From Maribacter litopenaei (GTDB lineage Bacteria > Bacteroidota > Bacteroidia > Flavobacteriales > Flavobacteriaceae): a DNA stretch of 64,000 nt. The stretch is taken from the NCBI RefSeq assembly GCF_025244665.1, contig NZ_CP104205.1, positions 2,973,001-3,037,000 on the forward strand, written 5' to 3'. Position 1 is the stretch's first letter. Every line of letters starts with the position of its first letter. Positions 49,934 through 59,607 of the stretch are shown here, one piece after another. Position numbers and translations under genes: made by a program. The notes beneath the pieces were generated by a model. The model was not told where the DNA came from. It was given only the letters and a program-made list of their open reading frames with translations, and searched no databases.

Positions 49934-50898
49934 ATGAATAGGATAATTACACTAACGGTCAACCCCGCCATAGACAAAAGCACTACTGTATCGGGAATAA
50001 AACCCAATAATAAATTAAGATGTAGCCATCCCGTCTATGAAGCAGGTGGTGGGGGTATTAACATTTCCCGAGTGCTTCTCGAACTGGGTGGAACATCCTT
50101 ATGTATGTATATGGCAGGAGGGCCTACAGGAACCCTTTTAAACGAAATGTTGGTCGATTTTGGTATTCCACAACTAGTAGTTCCAATAAAAGGGTGGGTA
50201 CGTGAAAACTTTGCGGTAACTGATACTGCGAATAAAGAACAATACCGATTTGGGATGCCCGGACTGACAGTCAAAGAACAAGAATGGAAAAAGACTTTGG
50301 AGCAACTGGAAGCTTTACTTACGGAAGGGGATATCTTGGTGGCCAGTGGGAGTCTTTGCCCTGGTATGCCAATTGATTTTTTTGCCGAGTTTCTAAAATT
50401 GCACGAGATAAAAATGTGAAATATATCCTGGACACCTCGGGGGAAGCATTATTGAAAGGTGCACGGGCCGGAGTATATTTGTTAAAGCCCAATCTAGGAG
50501 AACTCGCCACACTTTGCGGAGTAGAAACGATTTCCTTTTTGGAGCTGGAATCTATTGCGCAAACTTTTTTAAAAAACAATCCTTGTGAGGTATTAGTGGT
50601 TTCATTGGGACCTCAAGGTGCCGTAATGCTTACTGCTCAATCGGTTGATTACATTTCTGCACCCATAGTGTACCAAAAAAGTACTATCGGTGCTGGTGAT
50701 AGCATGGTTGCAGGAATGGTCCATGCTCTTGCCCAGGGGAAATCATTATCAGAAATGGTCAAATATGGAGTTGCCTGTGGAACGGCAGCCACTATGACGG
50801 ATGGCACCCAACTGTGTAAAAGGAAGGACGTGGAGGAATTAAATGATTGGATAAGCTCCAATTCCAACACATCTCAAAAAATAAAAATCAACGCCTAA
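49934..50898 (+). CDS. pfkB: PfkB-family sugar-phosphate kinase (6-phosphofructokinase II/1-PFK type)
   Basis: About 322 residues. Phosphofructokinase-type opening ITLTVNPAIDKSTTVSGI, GGGGINISRVLLELGG, and the PfkB signature STIGAGDSMVAGMVHAL with catalytic Asp. The frame breaks near 50403, where one A is missing; the repaired text reads FLKIARDKNVKYILDTSG. Likely substrate fructose 6-phosphate or tagatose 6-phosphate. The DosR regulon contains a PfkB too (Rv2029c). First gene of an operon. Confidence 0.9.
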
Positions 50899-50924
50899 AG
50901 CAAAACATATTCAAGACAACTACC

Positions 50925-52784
50925 ATGGGAACATACCAAGTAGAAAAAATTGATAAAGATTCTAGAGCAAGGTTCATTAAAAATTTGCTAAACGATATTC
51001 AGGCATTACAAATCATGCTGAAAAAAGGTATGATTGAAAGTAAGGTAATGCATATTGGTTCTGAACAGGAGTTTTGCTTGATTGATGAGAACTGGCGTCC
51101 TACCCGAGACGCGATAAGAATCCTAAAGGCTATTGACGACCCCCATTTTACGAACGAAATTGCCCGATATAATCTTGAAATCAATTTGGATCCTGAAGAG
51201 CTAAAAGACAATTGTTTCTCGGTGATGGAAAAAAAACTGAGGATATTACTTAACAAAGCAATGCAGACCGCCAACAAATATGGTAACAAAATTATATTGA
51301 CGGGTATATTGCCAACAATTACAACACAGGAGCTTTCCATGGAGTTCATGACACCAAACATCCGCTACGAACTCTTAAACAATGCGGTAAAATTACTACG
51401 TAAAAAAGATTTTGAAATGCATATTCGTGGGGTGGACGAACTATCCATTAACCATGACTCCGTTTTGTTCGAGGCTTGTAATACCAGTTTTCAAATGCAT
51501 CTCCAAATCGCTCCAGATGATTTTGTAGCCAGTTATAATTGGGCTCAGGCAATTTCAGGACCTATACTGGGTATAGCCACCAATTCTCCTCTTTTGATGG
51601 GGCGCGAACTTTGGAGCGAGACACGCATTGCCTTGTTTCAACAGAGTATAGACACAAGAAGTTCTTCCTATACACTTCATGACAAACTGGCCAGGGTCAC
51701 CTTCGGTAATTCATGGCTATCAGGGTCCATTATAGATATTTATAAGGAAGACATCGCCCAGTATGAAGTTATGTTGACCAATAATGTGGAAAAAGATTCT
51801 CTCTTAGAATTAAAAAAGGGGGGAAATCCCAAAATTGAATGCCCTCAATTTGCACAATGGCACTATTTATCGCTGGAACCGTCCTTGTTATGGTGCAACT
51901 AAAAAGAATGCCCATATCCGCATTGAAAACAGATACCTTCCTTCAGGATCTACAGTTCTCGGATGAAATGGCAAATTTTGCGTTTTGGGTAGGACTCATG
52001 AAATCCGAGACCTGCGGAATTTGACGACATAGGCAAAATCATGGACTTTCAGGATGCTAAGGATAACTTTATTAAGGCGGCGAGAAATGGGGCTGCAAGC
52101 ATAATGCTATGGAAAGGAACTGAGATACCCATACGAGATTTAATTATCAAGGAATTACTCCCACTTGCGTATGAGGGATTAAAAAAATGCACTATCAATC
52201 CGAATGACATCCATCGTTATTTGGAAGTCATAGAGAAAAGGGCCAAAGGAAATAGTGGTTCAAGATGGAGCGTTCTAAGTTACCGTCAACTCAAAAAGAA
52301 CATGAAACAAGACGATGCCGTTATTGCTCTAACGGAGGCAATTTATGAAAACCAGCAAACATTAGACCCTGTTTCAAATTGGCCAATAATTCCTAAAAGG
52401 TTTAAGGTTCGATCCAGTGCCGGACTGGCAAAACACATAATGTCCACCCAATTGCTCACCGTCAATGAAAACGATATGGCAGATATGGCCACCACCATTA
52501 TGAATTGGAAGAATATTCACCATGTTCCAGTATTGAATGACGAGAATGAACTTTGTGGTCTCTTGACTTGGAGCCATATGACCGAATATCTAAAAGAGCG
52601 GTCAGATTTTACCACCGCCAAAGTAGGAGACCTGATGGTAAAGGAAGTAATCTCTGTAGCTCCCGAAACCGATTTGGAAACCGTTTACGAGTTACTTGAA
52701 AAAAATCATATAGGCTGCGTACCCGTAGTAAACAAAAGCTCCCTTGTTGGTATTATTACTCTAAAAGATATGACCGAAATATAA
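50925..52784 (+). CDS. GCS2-type carboxylate-amine ligase fused to a CBS pair
   Basis: About 620 residues. Residues 1-430 are a glutamate-cysteine ligase type 2-like fold: IGSEQEFCLIDENWRP, YNLEINLDPEEL, TSFQMHLQIAPDDFV, SLPS-like LHNGTIYRWNRPCYG, IRIENRYLPSGSTVLDEMAN. The C-terminal 120 residues are two CBS motifs (SWSHMTEYLKERS, GCVPVVNKSSLVGIITLKDM). Breaks: one extra G near 51818-51823, and two CCAGA-rule sites at 51957 and 52010. A fusion of ligase and energy-sensing CBS suggests allosteric control by adenylates. The amide product is unknown. Confidence 0.85.
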
Positions 52785-52785
52785 A

Positions 52786-53998
52786 ATGGTAAAGGTTTAT
52801 AGTAAGGCACTTGATCAATCCATTGAAATAAATCGTATCCTTGGACAGTTGGAGGGTAATACAGCCGGGCCCACCATAATTTTCACGGCTGGAATTCACG
52901 GCAATGAACCATCTGGTGTTTTCGCATTGGTCAAGGTGCTTGATGATATCAAATCAAAAAGCATTGATGTTCGAGGAAAGGTATATGCCATTGCCGGCAA
53001 TGTTTCTGCCCTTAAACAGGGCGTACGATATAACCGAGAAGACCTGAACCGTATGTGGAATGATGAAAGGGTCGCATGGCTATTAAAAGAGGACAAAATC
53101 ATTAAAAACGAAGAAGACTACGAACAATACCAACTTTATACAATAATTTCTAAAATTTTAGAAGTAGATAACGGATCCTTTTATTTTGTTGATCTGCATA
53201 CCACTTCAAGCCCAACAAAACCCTTCATTACGGTTAACGACACACTCCTGAATCGGAAATTCACAGAACAATATCCGGTACCTTTACTTTTAGGGATTGA
53301 AGAATATCTCGGAGGGTACCTTATTAAGTTACATTAATCAACTTGGCTACATAGCCTTTGGATTTGAATCTGGACAGCATGATGCTCTTTCTTCTATAGA
53401 AAATCATATCGCATTCGTATACCTCACATTAATTTATACTGGTGTCATTCTAAAAGTCGGGGTAGATTACGATACCTATTATACCATTCTTAACCGTTCA
53501 ACTAAAGATTTGAACCATGCATATGAAATTGTACACCATCATAAAATAGGACAAGATGAAGATTTCTATACAATACCGGGATTTACAAATTTTGAGCCGG
53601 TAAAAAAAGGGCAACAAATCGCTACCAGTAAATCGGCACCGGTTGTTACACCTATAAAAGGAAATATCTTCATGCCCTTATACCAGAAAAAGGGTGAAGA
53701 TGGCTTTTTTATTATAAGGTACATACCTTCTATCTTTCTCTCACTTTCTTCATTACTTAGAAAATTGCAAGTAGATCATATCCTCGCCATTTTACCAGGC
53801 GTTTCATGGATTTCAGACCAGAAAGATGCATTAAGGGTGGATTTAAGGGTAGCGAAATTCTTGGCAAAAAAATTCTTTCATTTAATGGGGTATAGAAGTA
53901 GACGCATTAATGAAAATTTCCTAATAGTGAAGAACCGGGAGGCGGTCTCCAAAAACAAAGAGTATAAGAACACGACTTGGTATCGCAACTCGTATTAG
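52786..53998 (+). CDS. Succinylglutamate desuccinylase/aspartoacylase-family zinc hydrolase
   Basis: About 404 residues. Zinc ligands in FTAGIHGNEPSGVFALVKV (His, Glu) and FVDLHTTSSPTKPFIT (His); NREDLNRMWNDE is the substrate-arginine block. One break at 53307-53313; TATCTCGG to TATCTGG gives EEYLEGTLLSYINQLGYIAF. It starts 1 nt after the GCS2-CBS stop. It may hydrolyse the amide that the ligase makes, but this is inference from the pairing. Confidence 0.85.
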
Positions 53999-54042
53999 GT
54001 AACTTAAAACCTTATCTTACTTAATTTACTAGTTATTCCAAT

Positions 54043-54056
54043 ATGATATAAATCAT
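54043..54056 (+). promoter_or_regulatory. FNR/CRP-type operator 11 (DUF302 gene)
   Basis: ATGAT-ATAA-ATCAT. The -7 position holds TAACTTGA (54079-54086), a weak match whose TA is in register. Confidence 0.75.
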
Positions 54057-54161
54057 TAATCAAAAACCACACAATCAGTAACTTGACCCGCTAAACCACT
54101 ATTATAAACATATTCAATACGATTCCTATTACACAAATCATGTCAATAAAACAGTAAATCA

Positions 54162-54560
54162 ATGGACTACTATTTTTCTACCGAATTAAAAAACATAACA
54201 TTTGAGGAAGCAATTTCAAAAACAAAAGAGGCCTTAAAAGAGGAAGGTTTTGGAGTTTTGACTGAAATAGATATGAAAACTACCCTTAAGCAAAAACTAG
54301 ATGTTGACATCTTAAATTATAAAATTCTTGGGGCCTGCAATCCATCTATGGCTTACCATGCGCTTCAGGCAGAAAACAAAATTGGCACCATGCTACCTTG
54401 CAATGTAATAGTACAAGAGATTAAGGAAGGTAATATAGAAATTGCGGCTGTAGATCCAACTGCCTCCATGCAAGCTATTAAAAACGATGCCCTTATTTCG
54501 ATAGCGAAAAAAGTACGTGCAAAACTTGAACAGGTAATTCAAAGCCTAGGCATAAGCTAG
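54162..54560 (+). CDS. DUF302 family protein
   Basis: A 132-residue protein with the DUF302 pattern: FEEAISKTKEALKEEGFGVL, TEIDMKTTLKQKLDVD, YKILGACNPSMAYHALQAE, MLPCNVIVQEIKEGNIEIAA. Members are small heme- or metal-associated stress proteins of unsettled function. The Cys in LPCNV is conserved in the family. Intact. Confidence 0.92.
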   Translation: MDYYFSTELKNITFEEAISKTKEALKEEGFGVLTEIDMKTTLKQKLDVDILNYKILGACNPSMAYHALQAENKIGTMLPCNVIVQEIKEGNIEIAAVDPTASMQAIKNDALISIAKKVRAKLEQVIQSLGIS

Positions 54561-54656
54561 GTTTATTGTCAATAAAACACCTTAAACCTGTGGCGCCAAC
54601 AATATAGAAGAATGTAGCTGAAAATTCCCTTGTTTTCCAATAGGTATATCTACATA

Positions 54657-54670
54657 CTGACTAAAATCAT
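54657..54670 (+). promoter_or_regulatory. FNR/CRP-type operator 12 (zinc-ribbon gene)
   Basis: CTGAC-TAAA-ATCAT. The -7 position holds TAACTTAC (54693-54700), a weak match in register. Confidence 0.65.
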
Positions 54671-54720
54671 TTTATGCTATTTTTCTGATAATTAACTTAC
54701 TGGTCAAACTATAAGGGTAA

Positions 54721-55011
54721 ATGCGGATGGAAACCTCAGCTAAAAATAACATATGCCAAAGTTGTGGGATGCCCATGCACCACTTGTCGGATTTTGGTAC
54801 CAACAAAGACGATACCATAAATATGGATTATTGTCATTTTTGTTTTCTGAAAGGAAAATTCATTGACCATGGTATTAGCTTGGAACAGAAAATCGAAAAA
54901 AATATAGGAATCGCCCATGAAGCAGGTATGACCTTAGAGGAAGCCATACTTTTGGCGCGCGAAACCCTTCCTACGCTTAAACGATGGAAGGGTTTGAAAC
55001 CGATGGCATAA
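54721..55011 (+). CDS. Small zinc-ribbon protein
   Basis: A 96-residue protein. Cys pairs in ICQSCGMPM and DYCHFCFLKG form a zinc ribbon of the putative zinc-ribbon family PF12674. A helical C-terminal half (LEEAILLARETLPTLKRWKG) follows. Start ATG 54721 or 54727. Probable binding protein; no enzyme motif. Confidence 0.85.
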   Translation: MRMETSAKNNICQSCGMPMHHLSDFGTNKDDTINMDYCHFCFLKGKFIDHGISLEQKIEKNIGIAHEAGMTLEEAILLARETLPTLKRWKGLKPMA

Positions 55012-55033
55012 TCAGGGTATAAATCGATTCGTT

Positions 55034-55741
55034 GTGAACCATAATAACACGCGCTTTTCGTTCATCCAGGTTATTGAGGGGCTAGAAGGGGTTATAGTAA
55101 TAATCGTGGGCTATCTATCATTTTTCCTAAGACCACTTCGGGATAGATGGGGGTTGAGTAAAGAGCAAGCTTTGCAAACATTTCCGGGTGATGAAATCGT
55201 ACCAGTACCAAAGACAAGATTTACCCATGCCATTGAAATAAATGCTCCATCCAAATATGTTTGGCCCTGGATTGCCCAAATCGGTCAGGGTAAAGGTGGA
55301 TTCTATACCTATGAGGCTCTTGAGAATTTAGTTGGATTGAATATTTACAATTCAGACGCTGTACTATCTGAATTTCAAAACCCGCAGATCGGTGACAAGG
55401 TCGGCTTTGCACCCAAAGATGCCCTCCCTATTGTTATTTGCGATCATGGCCGTTGTATGGCAATTGAAAACGCACTGGACATGGATACGAACAAATTGTA
55501 TAATCCTAAGGTAGGCCGGCCCAAAAACTATTTACACCTTACTTGGCTTTGGTATGTTGAAGATATTGATGAAAAACGTTCAAGGTTTATCTCTAGAAAT
55601 AGGGTTGACTTTAGTCCTTGGTTCAAAAACAAATTAATGTTCGGCAGTTTCTCTGAACCGATAGTATTTGCGATGGACAGAAAAATGTGTTTGGGCATTA
55701 AAAAACGAGCAGAACGGTTGTTCACCAACTCGTTTTCCTAA
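55034..55741 (+). CDS. SRPBCC/START-like ligand-binding protein with N-terminal helix
   Basis: A 235-residue protein. A hydrophobic segment near residues 15-33 (LEGVIVIIVGYLSFFLRPL) is followed by an SRPBCC-type domain: FTHAIEINAPSKYVWPWIAQ, IGQGKGGFYTYEALENLVG. Similar proteins are annotated polyketide cyclase/dehydrase or lipid-binding. GTG start at 55034, 22 nt after the zinc-ribbon gene, so probably the same operon. Ligand unknown. Confidence 0.75.
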   Translation: MNHNNTRFSFIQVIEGLEGVIVIIVGYLSFFLRPLRDRWGLSKEQALQTFPGDEIVPVPKTRFTHAIEINAPSKYVWPWIAQIGQGKGGFYTYEALENLVGLNIYNSDAVLSEFQNPQIGDKVGFAPKDALPIVICDHGRCMAIENALDMDTNKLYNPKVGRPKNYLHLTWLWYVEDIDEKRSRFISRNRVDFSPWFKNKLMFGSFSEPIVFAMDRKMCLGIKKRAERLFTNSFS

Positions 55742-55765
55742 ATCAGGTTTAAAAATCTTACTGAA

Positions 55766-55779
55766 CTGATATACATCAT
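55766..55779 (+). promoter_or_regulatory. FNR/CRP-type operator 13 (dehydrogenase remnant)
   Basis: CTGAT-ATAC-ATCAT with -7 TACATTTA at 55802-55809, standard spacing. Confidence 0.75.
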
Positions 55780-55830
55780 TTTATCGGTATTTCATCTACT
55801 TTACATTTATCCGATGATATAGGTTTCGGT

Positions 55831-56060
55831 ATGAATCTGATTCCCAATCATTTACTTCCCCCTAAACAATATTTAAAACGAGTGCTACCTGAAATACCAA
55901 GGGGAAAATTATGAAATCGTGGAAACGAGTACAGCAACAGATACCAAACCTTCTCAATAGTGAAATCAGAAAAATCTATCCTTTAAAGGAAGTAAAGGAG
56001 GCCATCCATGATTATAGGAGCCAAATGACTGGAGGCAAAATTTTGTTGCAAATGTCTTAA
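55831..56060 (+). pseudogene. C-terminal remnant of a zinc-type alcohol dehydrogenase/quinone oxidoreductase
   Basis: About 76 codons. The end, IRKIYPLKEVKEAIHDYRSQ then MTGGKILLQMS, is the standard C-terminus of MDR dehydrogenases. The catalytic and NAD-binding domains are absent. A one-base A deletion near 55907 separates the first 27 residues (MNLIPNHLLPPKQYLKRVLP) from the rest. It retains operator 13, so the promoter outlived the gene, or a small protein is still made. Confidence 0.5.
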
Positions 56061-56075
56061 TAAAGCAGAATACAA

Positions 56076-56687
56076 ATGAAACATTCTCTCACCAGTTTAT
56101 CGACTAGAAAAGCGGCAAGTACTGTAGGCGTTGCCTTTATAACTTCTGTGCTTATAGTAACCCTAGTTGATGATTTTCTTTTGGCCAATTTTGTGATACC
56201 GGGGGATACCGAGATACTTGCAAAAGATATACAGTCCAATGTTAGGTTGTTTCATTTTGCAGTTGTTGGATATTTGGCTGTACTTGTGCTAGACACCCTT
56301 ATTGGTATTGCGCTTTATTTTGTGCTCAAGCCAGCTAATATTAGGCTTGCATGGCTAACTTCTGCCCTAAGACTTTTGTATGCCCTTACCTTGGTTATTG
56401 GAATTTTTGCTCTGGTATTCCAAGTTATTGATGTATACGGATATGCATTTATAAAAGGTATTGGATACATTTTTTTTGCACTTCATATCCTTCTACTTGG
56501 TTACTCAGTTTTACGGTCGGTGTATGTCCCTAAAAGTCTTGGAGGATTATTGATACTTGCGTCGTTTACGTATATCATATTTTTTGTGGATGTTCATCTT
56601 CCCAAAACATTTGAGGTTATTATAATGTCGACGATGGCCATTGCGGAACTTTCACTAAGTATCTCGGCTTATTGTAAAAAGAAATAG
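56076..56687 (+). CDS. DUF4386 membrane protein
   Basis: A 203-residue protein with about six membrane helices, and TLVDDFLLANFVIPGDTEIL between the first two, which fits DUF4386. No catalytic motif. No island operator directly upstream; it may be read from the operon start at operator 13 or from its own promoter. Confidence 0.75.
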   Translation: MKHSLTSLSTRKAASTVGVAFITSVLIVTLVDDFLLANFVIPGDTEILAKDIQSNVRLFHFAVVGYLAVLVLDTLIGIALYFVLKPANIRLAWLTSALRLLYALTLVIGIFALVFQVIDVYGYAFIKGIGYIFFALHILLLGYSVLRSVYVPKSLGGLLILASFTYIIFFVDVHLPKTFEVIIMSTMAIAELSLSISAYCKKK

Positions 56688-56748
56688 ACTACCTGAAAAA
56701 TAGTTTTTAGGGGTCAAAGCATGGATATATTTTATAAAATAAAGAATT

Positions 56749-57255
56749 ATGAACGGCGCAATTTTTTTCTCAGGTAAATATGGCAGTACGGAACAATATG
56801 CCAACTGGATCGGTGAGGCTACTGGCCTACCTGTATTCAACATCAAGGACTCCAAGGCTGATCCTTTAAAGTACGATTATCTAATCTTGGGCAGTTCAAT
56901 TGTCTATTTTAAGTTAACCATCCGTAAATGGGCAAAGGCCAATCTATCCAAACTCAACGGGCAATCTAAGGTTCTTTTCTCTGTTTCTGGTGCTGATCCT
57001 AGCGATAAGCTCGAGAGATGGGTATCCAAATCATTGCCCTCCGTATTATTGTCACAAATGAAACATGTGGCACTTGGCGGTAGATTGGATCATTCGAAAG
57101 TCGGTTGGTCAGTTCGGCTGATGCTTTGGATCGGTTCCCTTATCAATCCTGATCCATCGGCCAGTAAGGAAGAGCGATTTGGATTTGACCATGTGGACAA
57201 AGATAGCATTGAACCCATTGTAGAATGGATCCGTCAATTTCAAACAGTAAAGTAA
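56749..57255 (+). CDS. Flavodoxin-domain protein (HemG-like)
   Basis: A 168-residue protein with the FMN phosphate loop FFSGKYGSTEQYANWIGEAT, then YLILGSSIVYFKLTIRKW and LFSVSGADPSDKLERWV. This is the Flavodoxin_5/menaquinone-dependent protoporphyrinogen oxidase-like family. It transfers electrons under low-oxygen conditions in known members. Starts 61 nt after the DUF4386 gene. The next 173 nt contain no gene. Confidence 0.85.
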   Translation: MNGAIFFSGKYGSTEQYANWIGEATGLPVFNIKDSKADPLKYDYLILGSSIVYFKLTIRKWAKANLSKLNGQSKVLFSVSGADPSDKLERWVSKSLPSVLLSQMKHVALGGRLDHSKVGWSVRLMLWIGSLINPDPSASKEERFGFDHVDKDSIEPIVEWIRQFQTVK

Positions 57256-57429
57256 TTTGACACTTCAGTATCTTTCGTTCTTCTTAGAAAATATTGAGGA
57301 GCTTGGATTCGTTTGAAATTCCGCTACCCTAAATGCCATTAACAGCATTTTCCTTGTTTCTAATTAGATTTAAGGAATATATTAAAGTAAGGTCAGTACT
57401 TGCATGCTTCTGTGCTTCATTATAAGCTA

Positions 57430-57885
57430 TCAGCTGCCGTATTTAATTAAGATTGCCATCTGACCGGCATGATGGTTGGTATGGGATACAATTCGCCCAA
57501 AAGCCTCCGCTTTTGTCTTTGTCCCGAATTCTTTGGTGGTCACCAGGGTTTCCCAATCCATTTCCTCTTGCCGTTCCACGATAGCTTTTAGGGATTTAAA
57601 TGAATAATAAACATAGTCATTAAGTTCAGAAAGATTGATCCATTCACCCGTATCGGTTGAGGCTATTACCGTTTTGGCTATTACCTTAACTCCGGATGCA
57701 CCAAAAACGTTCTTTGCAAAGAGCAGTTCTACGTCACCAATATGCCTAATAAGAAAACCGACACTATTTACAGAAGGTGGCAGCTTCTTCTTCAAATCTT
57801 CCTCTTTGAGTCTTTCAAGTTGATTGGTAAAACGTGTTCTTGCTTCTATCCGGAGTTCCAGGAATAATTGTGTTTTTGATTTCAT
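57430..57885 (-). CDS. DinB-like (DUF1572) four-helix metal-binding protein
   Basis: A 151-residue helical protein with the metal-ligand histidines of the DinB/YfiT superfamily: LIRHIGDVELLFAKNVF near residue 47, and IVSHTNHHAGQMAIL near residue 136. Possibly a thiol-dependent transferase, but no substrate can be assigned. Its start overlaps the stop of the FMN-binding gene by 4 nt. Confidence 0.82.
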   Translation of the reverse strand: MKSKTQLFLELRIEARTRFTNQLERLKEEDLKKKLPPSVNSVGFLIRHIGDVELLFAKNVFGASGVKVIAKTVIASTDTGEWINLSELNDYVYYSFKSLKAIVERQEEMDWETLVTTKEFGTKTKAEAFGRIVSHTNHHAGQMAILIKYGS

Positions 57886-58559
57886 CTATTATGGACTAAA
57901 TATCCCTTATACTTTTTAAGCCCTAAATTAACCATCTGAATAGCGGCCGCACTAGTGATTGTAGCCCCGGAGATACCATCGACATATACACCATCATCCA
58001 TCCTTCTCTCCATATTTTGTTGAAGGGTAAAGGAATTTTTATCTAAGTCAATTTTTGTTCCTACAAACTGATTTTCAAAAGTACTTTGTGTCACTGCCGA
58101 TCCGTAACCATATGTTTCCGACTTGTGGTCAAATTCAATCTTTTTGATTTCCAAAGTCTTTATATCAACCAACACCTTTGCCCATATAGCTCCCCCAAAC
58201 CCCTTCCCCTTTATTGATAAAATAGCTGAATTTGTATTTTTAACTTCAAATATGGGCAACACTTCTACAGTATTGGATTTAATCAATTCCTTATACAATA
58301 GAATACCTTCATTCATGTCAATATCCGTTGTAATTCCTTGGGCATCAATTTTTTTAAATGCAATTAATGCGTCCATATCCACGCGACCGGAAAAAGTAGA
58401 ATCGGCAAAATTCAGTATTTCCTTTTGAACGGGGGATAAACCCTCATTCTTAGGCAAATCTTTTATAGTCTTTTCGCTATCGGGTATAGTACCCTTTGGT
58501 TTTTCTTTACAACTAAAAAATAAAATAATAAGCAATCCAATAATCCAAAATGCTCTCAT
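57882..58559 (-). CDS. FMN-binding-domain lipoprotein (NqrC/RnfG-like)
   Basis: A 225-residue protein. Lipoprotein leader MRAFWIIGLLIILFFSC. A single FMN-binding domain has GKGFGGAIWAKVLVDIKTLE and the flavinylation motif DGISGATITSAAA, in which the Thr of SGAT(I)T receives FMN from ApbE. It would carry electrons outside the membrane. No Nqr/Rnf genes or apbE in the window. The leader of MlaE-like genes differs, so this is a separate unit. Confidence 0.85.
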   Translation of the reverse strand: MRAFWIIGLLIILFFSCKEKPKGTIPDSEKTIKDLPKNEGLSPVQKEILNFADSTFSGRVDMDALIAFKKIDAQGITTDIDMNEGILLYKELIKSNTVEVLPIFEVKNTNSAILSIKGKGFGGAIWAKVLVDIKTLEIKKIEFDHKSETYGYGSAVTQSTFENQFVGTKIDLDKNSFTLQQNMERRMDDGVYVDGISGATITSAAAIQMVNLGLKKYKGYLVHNR

Positions 58560-58599
58560 AATTAAGTTTTTAGGTGTTTAAAAATGGCCATCAATTCTA

Positions 58600-58776
58600 T
58601 TATCCTTTTTTTGAGGAAATAATTGCTGTTATAACGAGTCCCAAACCTATCCCGGATAAGATGCATGCAACCATTAACAATGGTGAGGTTTGTAAAAAGG
58701 CAAGTCCGACACCCACGCCTACCATGGTCATTCCACCTATAGCCCAAACACTCTTGTCCTCTTTTTTGTCTTCCAT
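58600..58776 (-). CDS. Small two-helix membrane protein
   Basis: About 58 residues from ATG 58776 (MEDKKEDKSVWAIGGMTMVG), with two hydrophobic helices separated by a Thr-Ser-Pro turn. It stands between the FMN-binding and SDR genes on the same strand. No family recognised. Confidence 0.6.
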   Translation of the reverse strand: MEDKKEDKSVWAIGGMTMVGVGVGLAFLQTSPLLMVACILSGIGLGLVITAIISSKKG

Positions 58777-58796
58777 GATACTATTTATTGTAATAT

Positions 58797-59558
58797 TTAA
58801 TTGACCAGCATACCTCCATCGACAATGTGCATGCACCCCGTAACCATTTTACTATCCTCTGAAGCTAAGAAAAGTGCCATATCTGCTATTTCACTTGACT
58901 CTACATAACGACCAAAAGGGACTGCAGCTTCAAAACCATTGATTACTTCCTCAGGATTTTCAGGTGATATATCCTTTTCTATCCTCCTCATCATTTGATT
59001 GTTTACCGGACCTGGATGGATGGTATTCACTCGTATTTTGTTAGAGGCAAATTCCAGGGCTGCAACCCTCATTATGCCAATTATAGCATGCTTGGAGGAC
59101 ACATAGGCACCCAATCCCGCAAAACCCTTTAGTCCAGCAACGGAAGATGTAATCATCACACTACCACCAGCCTTCATTTTAGGAATTACATACTTGCAGC
59201 CATACCATACCCCTTTTAAGTTTACGTCAATAACACTATCAAAAATATCATCGGGATATTCCGCAATGGGCTTTGAAGTTCCCTCTATACCAGCATTTGC
59301 AAAAAAGATATCTATCTTATTATGAACTTCCAAAGTGTATGCAACCATCTTTTCGTTATCCTTCGGTTTGGAAACATCCACAACACAATACGACAAATTT
59401 TCGTGATTTATTTCCAAACTAGCCTTCTCCAATGCTTCTTTACTAAGGTCAGCAATGACTACCATGGCCCCTTGTTCCGGAAATAATTTTGCAGTTGCTA
59501 TTCCAATACCACCTGCACCACCTGTAATAATGGCTACTTTATCCTTTAATCGACCCAT
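58797..59558 (-). CDS. Short-chain dehydrogenase/reductase
   Basis: A 253-residue classical SDR. NAD(P) loop ITGGAGGIGIATAKLF, FFANAGIEG, catalytic Ser in MITSSVAGLKGF, YVSSKHAIIG (Tyr, Lys). Asp after the second strand (VVIADLSK) suggests NAD preference. Intact. Substrate unknown. Confidence 0.92.
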   Translation of the reverse strand: MGRLKDKVAIITGGAGGIGIATAKLFPEQGAMVVIADLSKEALEKASLEINHENLSYCVVDVSKPKDNEKMVAYTLEVHNKIDIFFANAGIEGTSKPIAEYPDDIFDSVIDVNLKGVWYGCKYVIPKMKAGGSVMITSSVAGLKGFAGLGAYVSSKHAIIGIMRVAALEFASNKIRVNTIHPGPVNNQMMRRIEKDISPENPEEVINGFEAAVPFGRYVESSEIADMALFLASEDSKMVTGCMHIVDGGMLVN

Positions 59559-59607
59559 ATTTTATTTTCCTTGGAAACTGATTTGTTATTATTAAGTACT
59601 TCTTACT

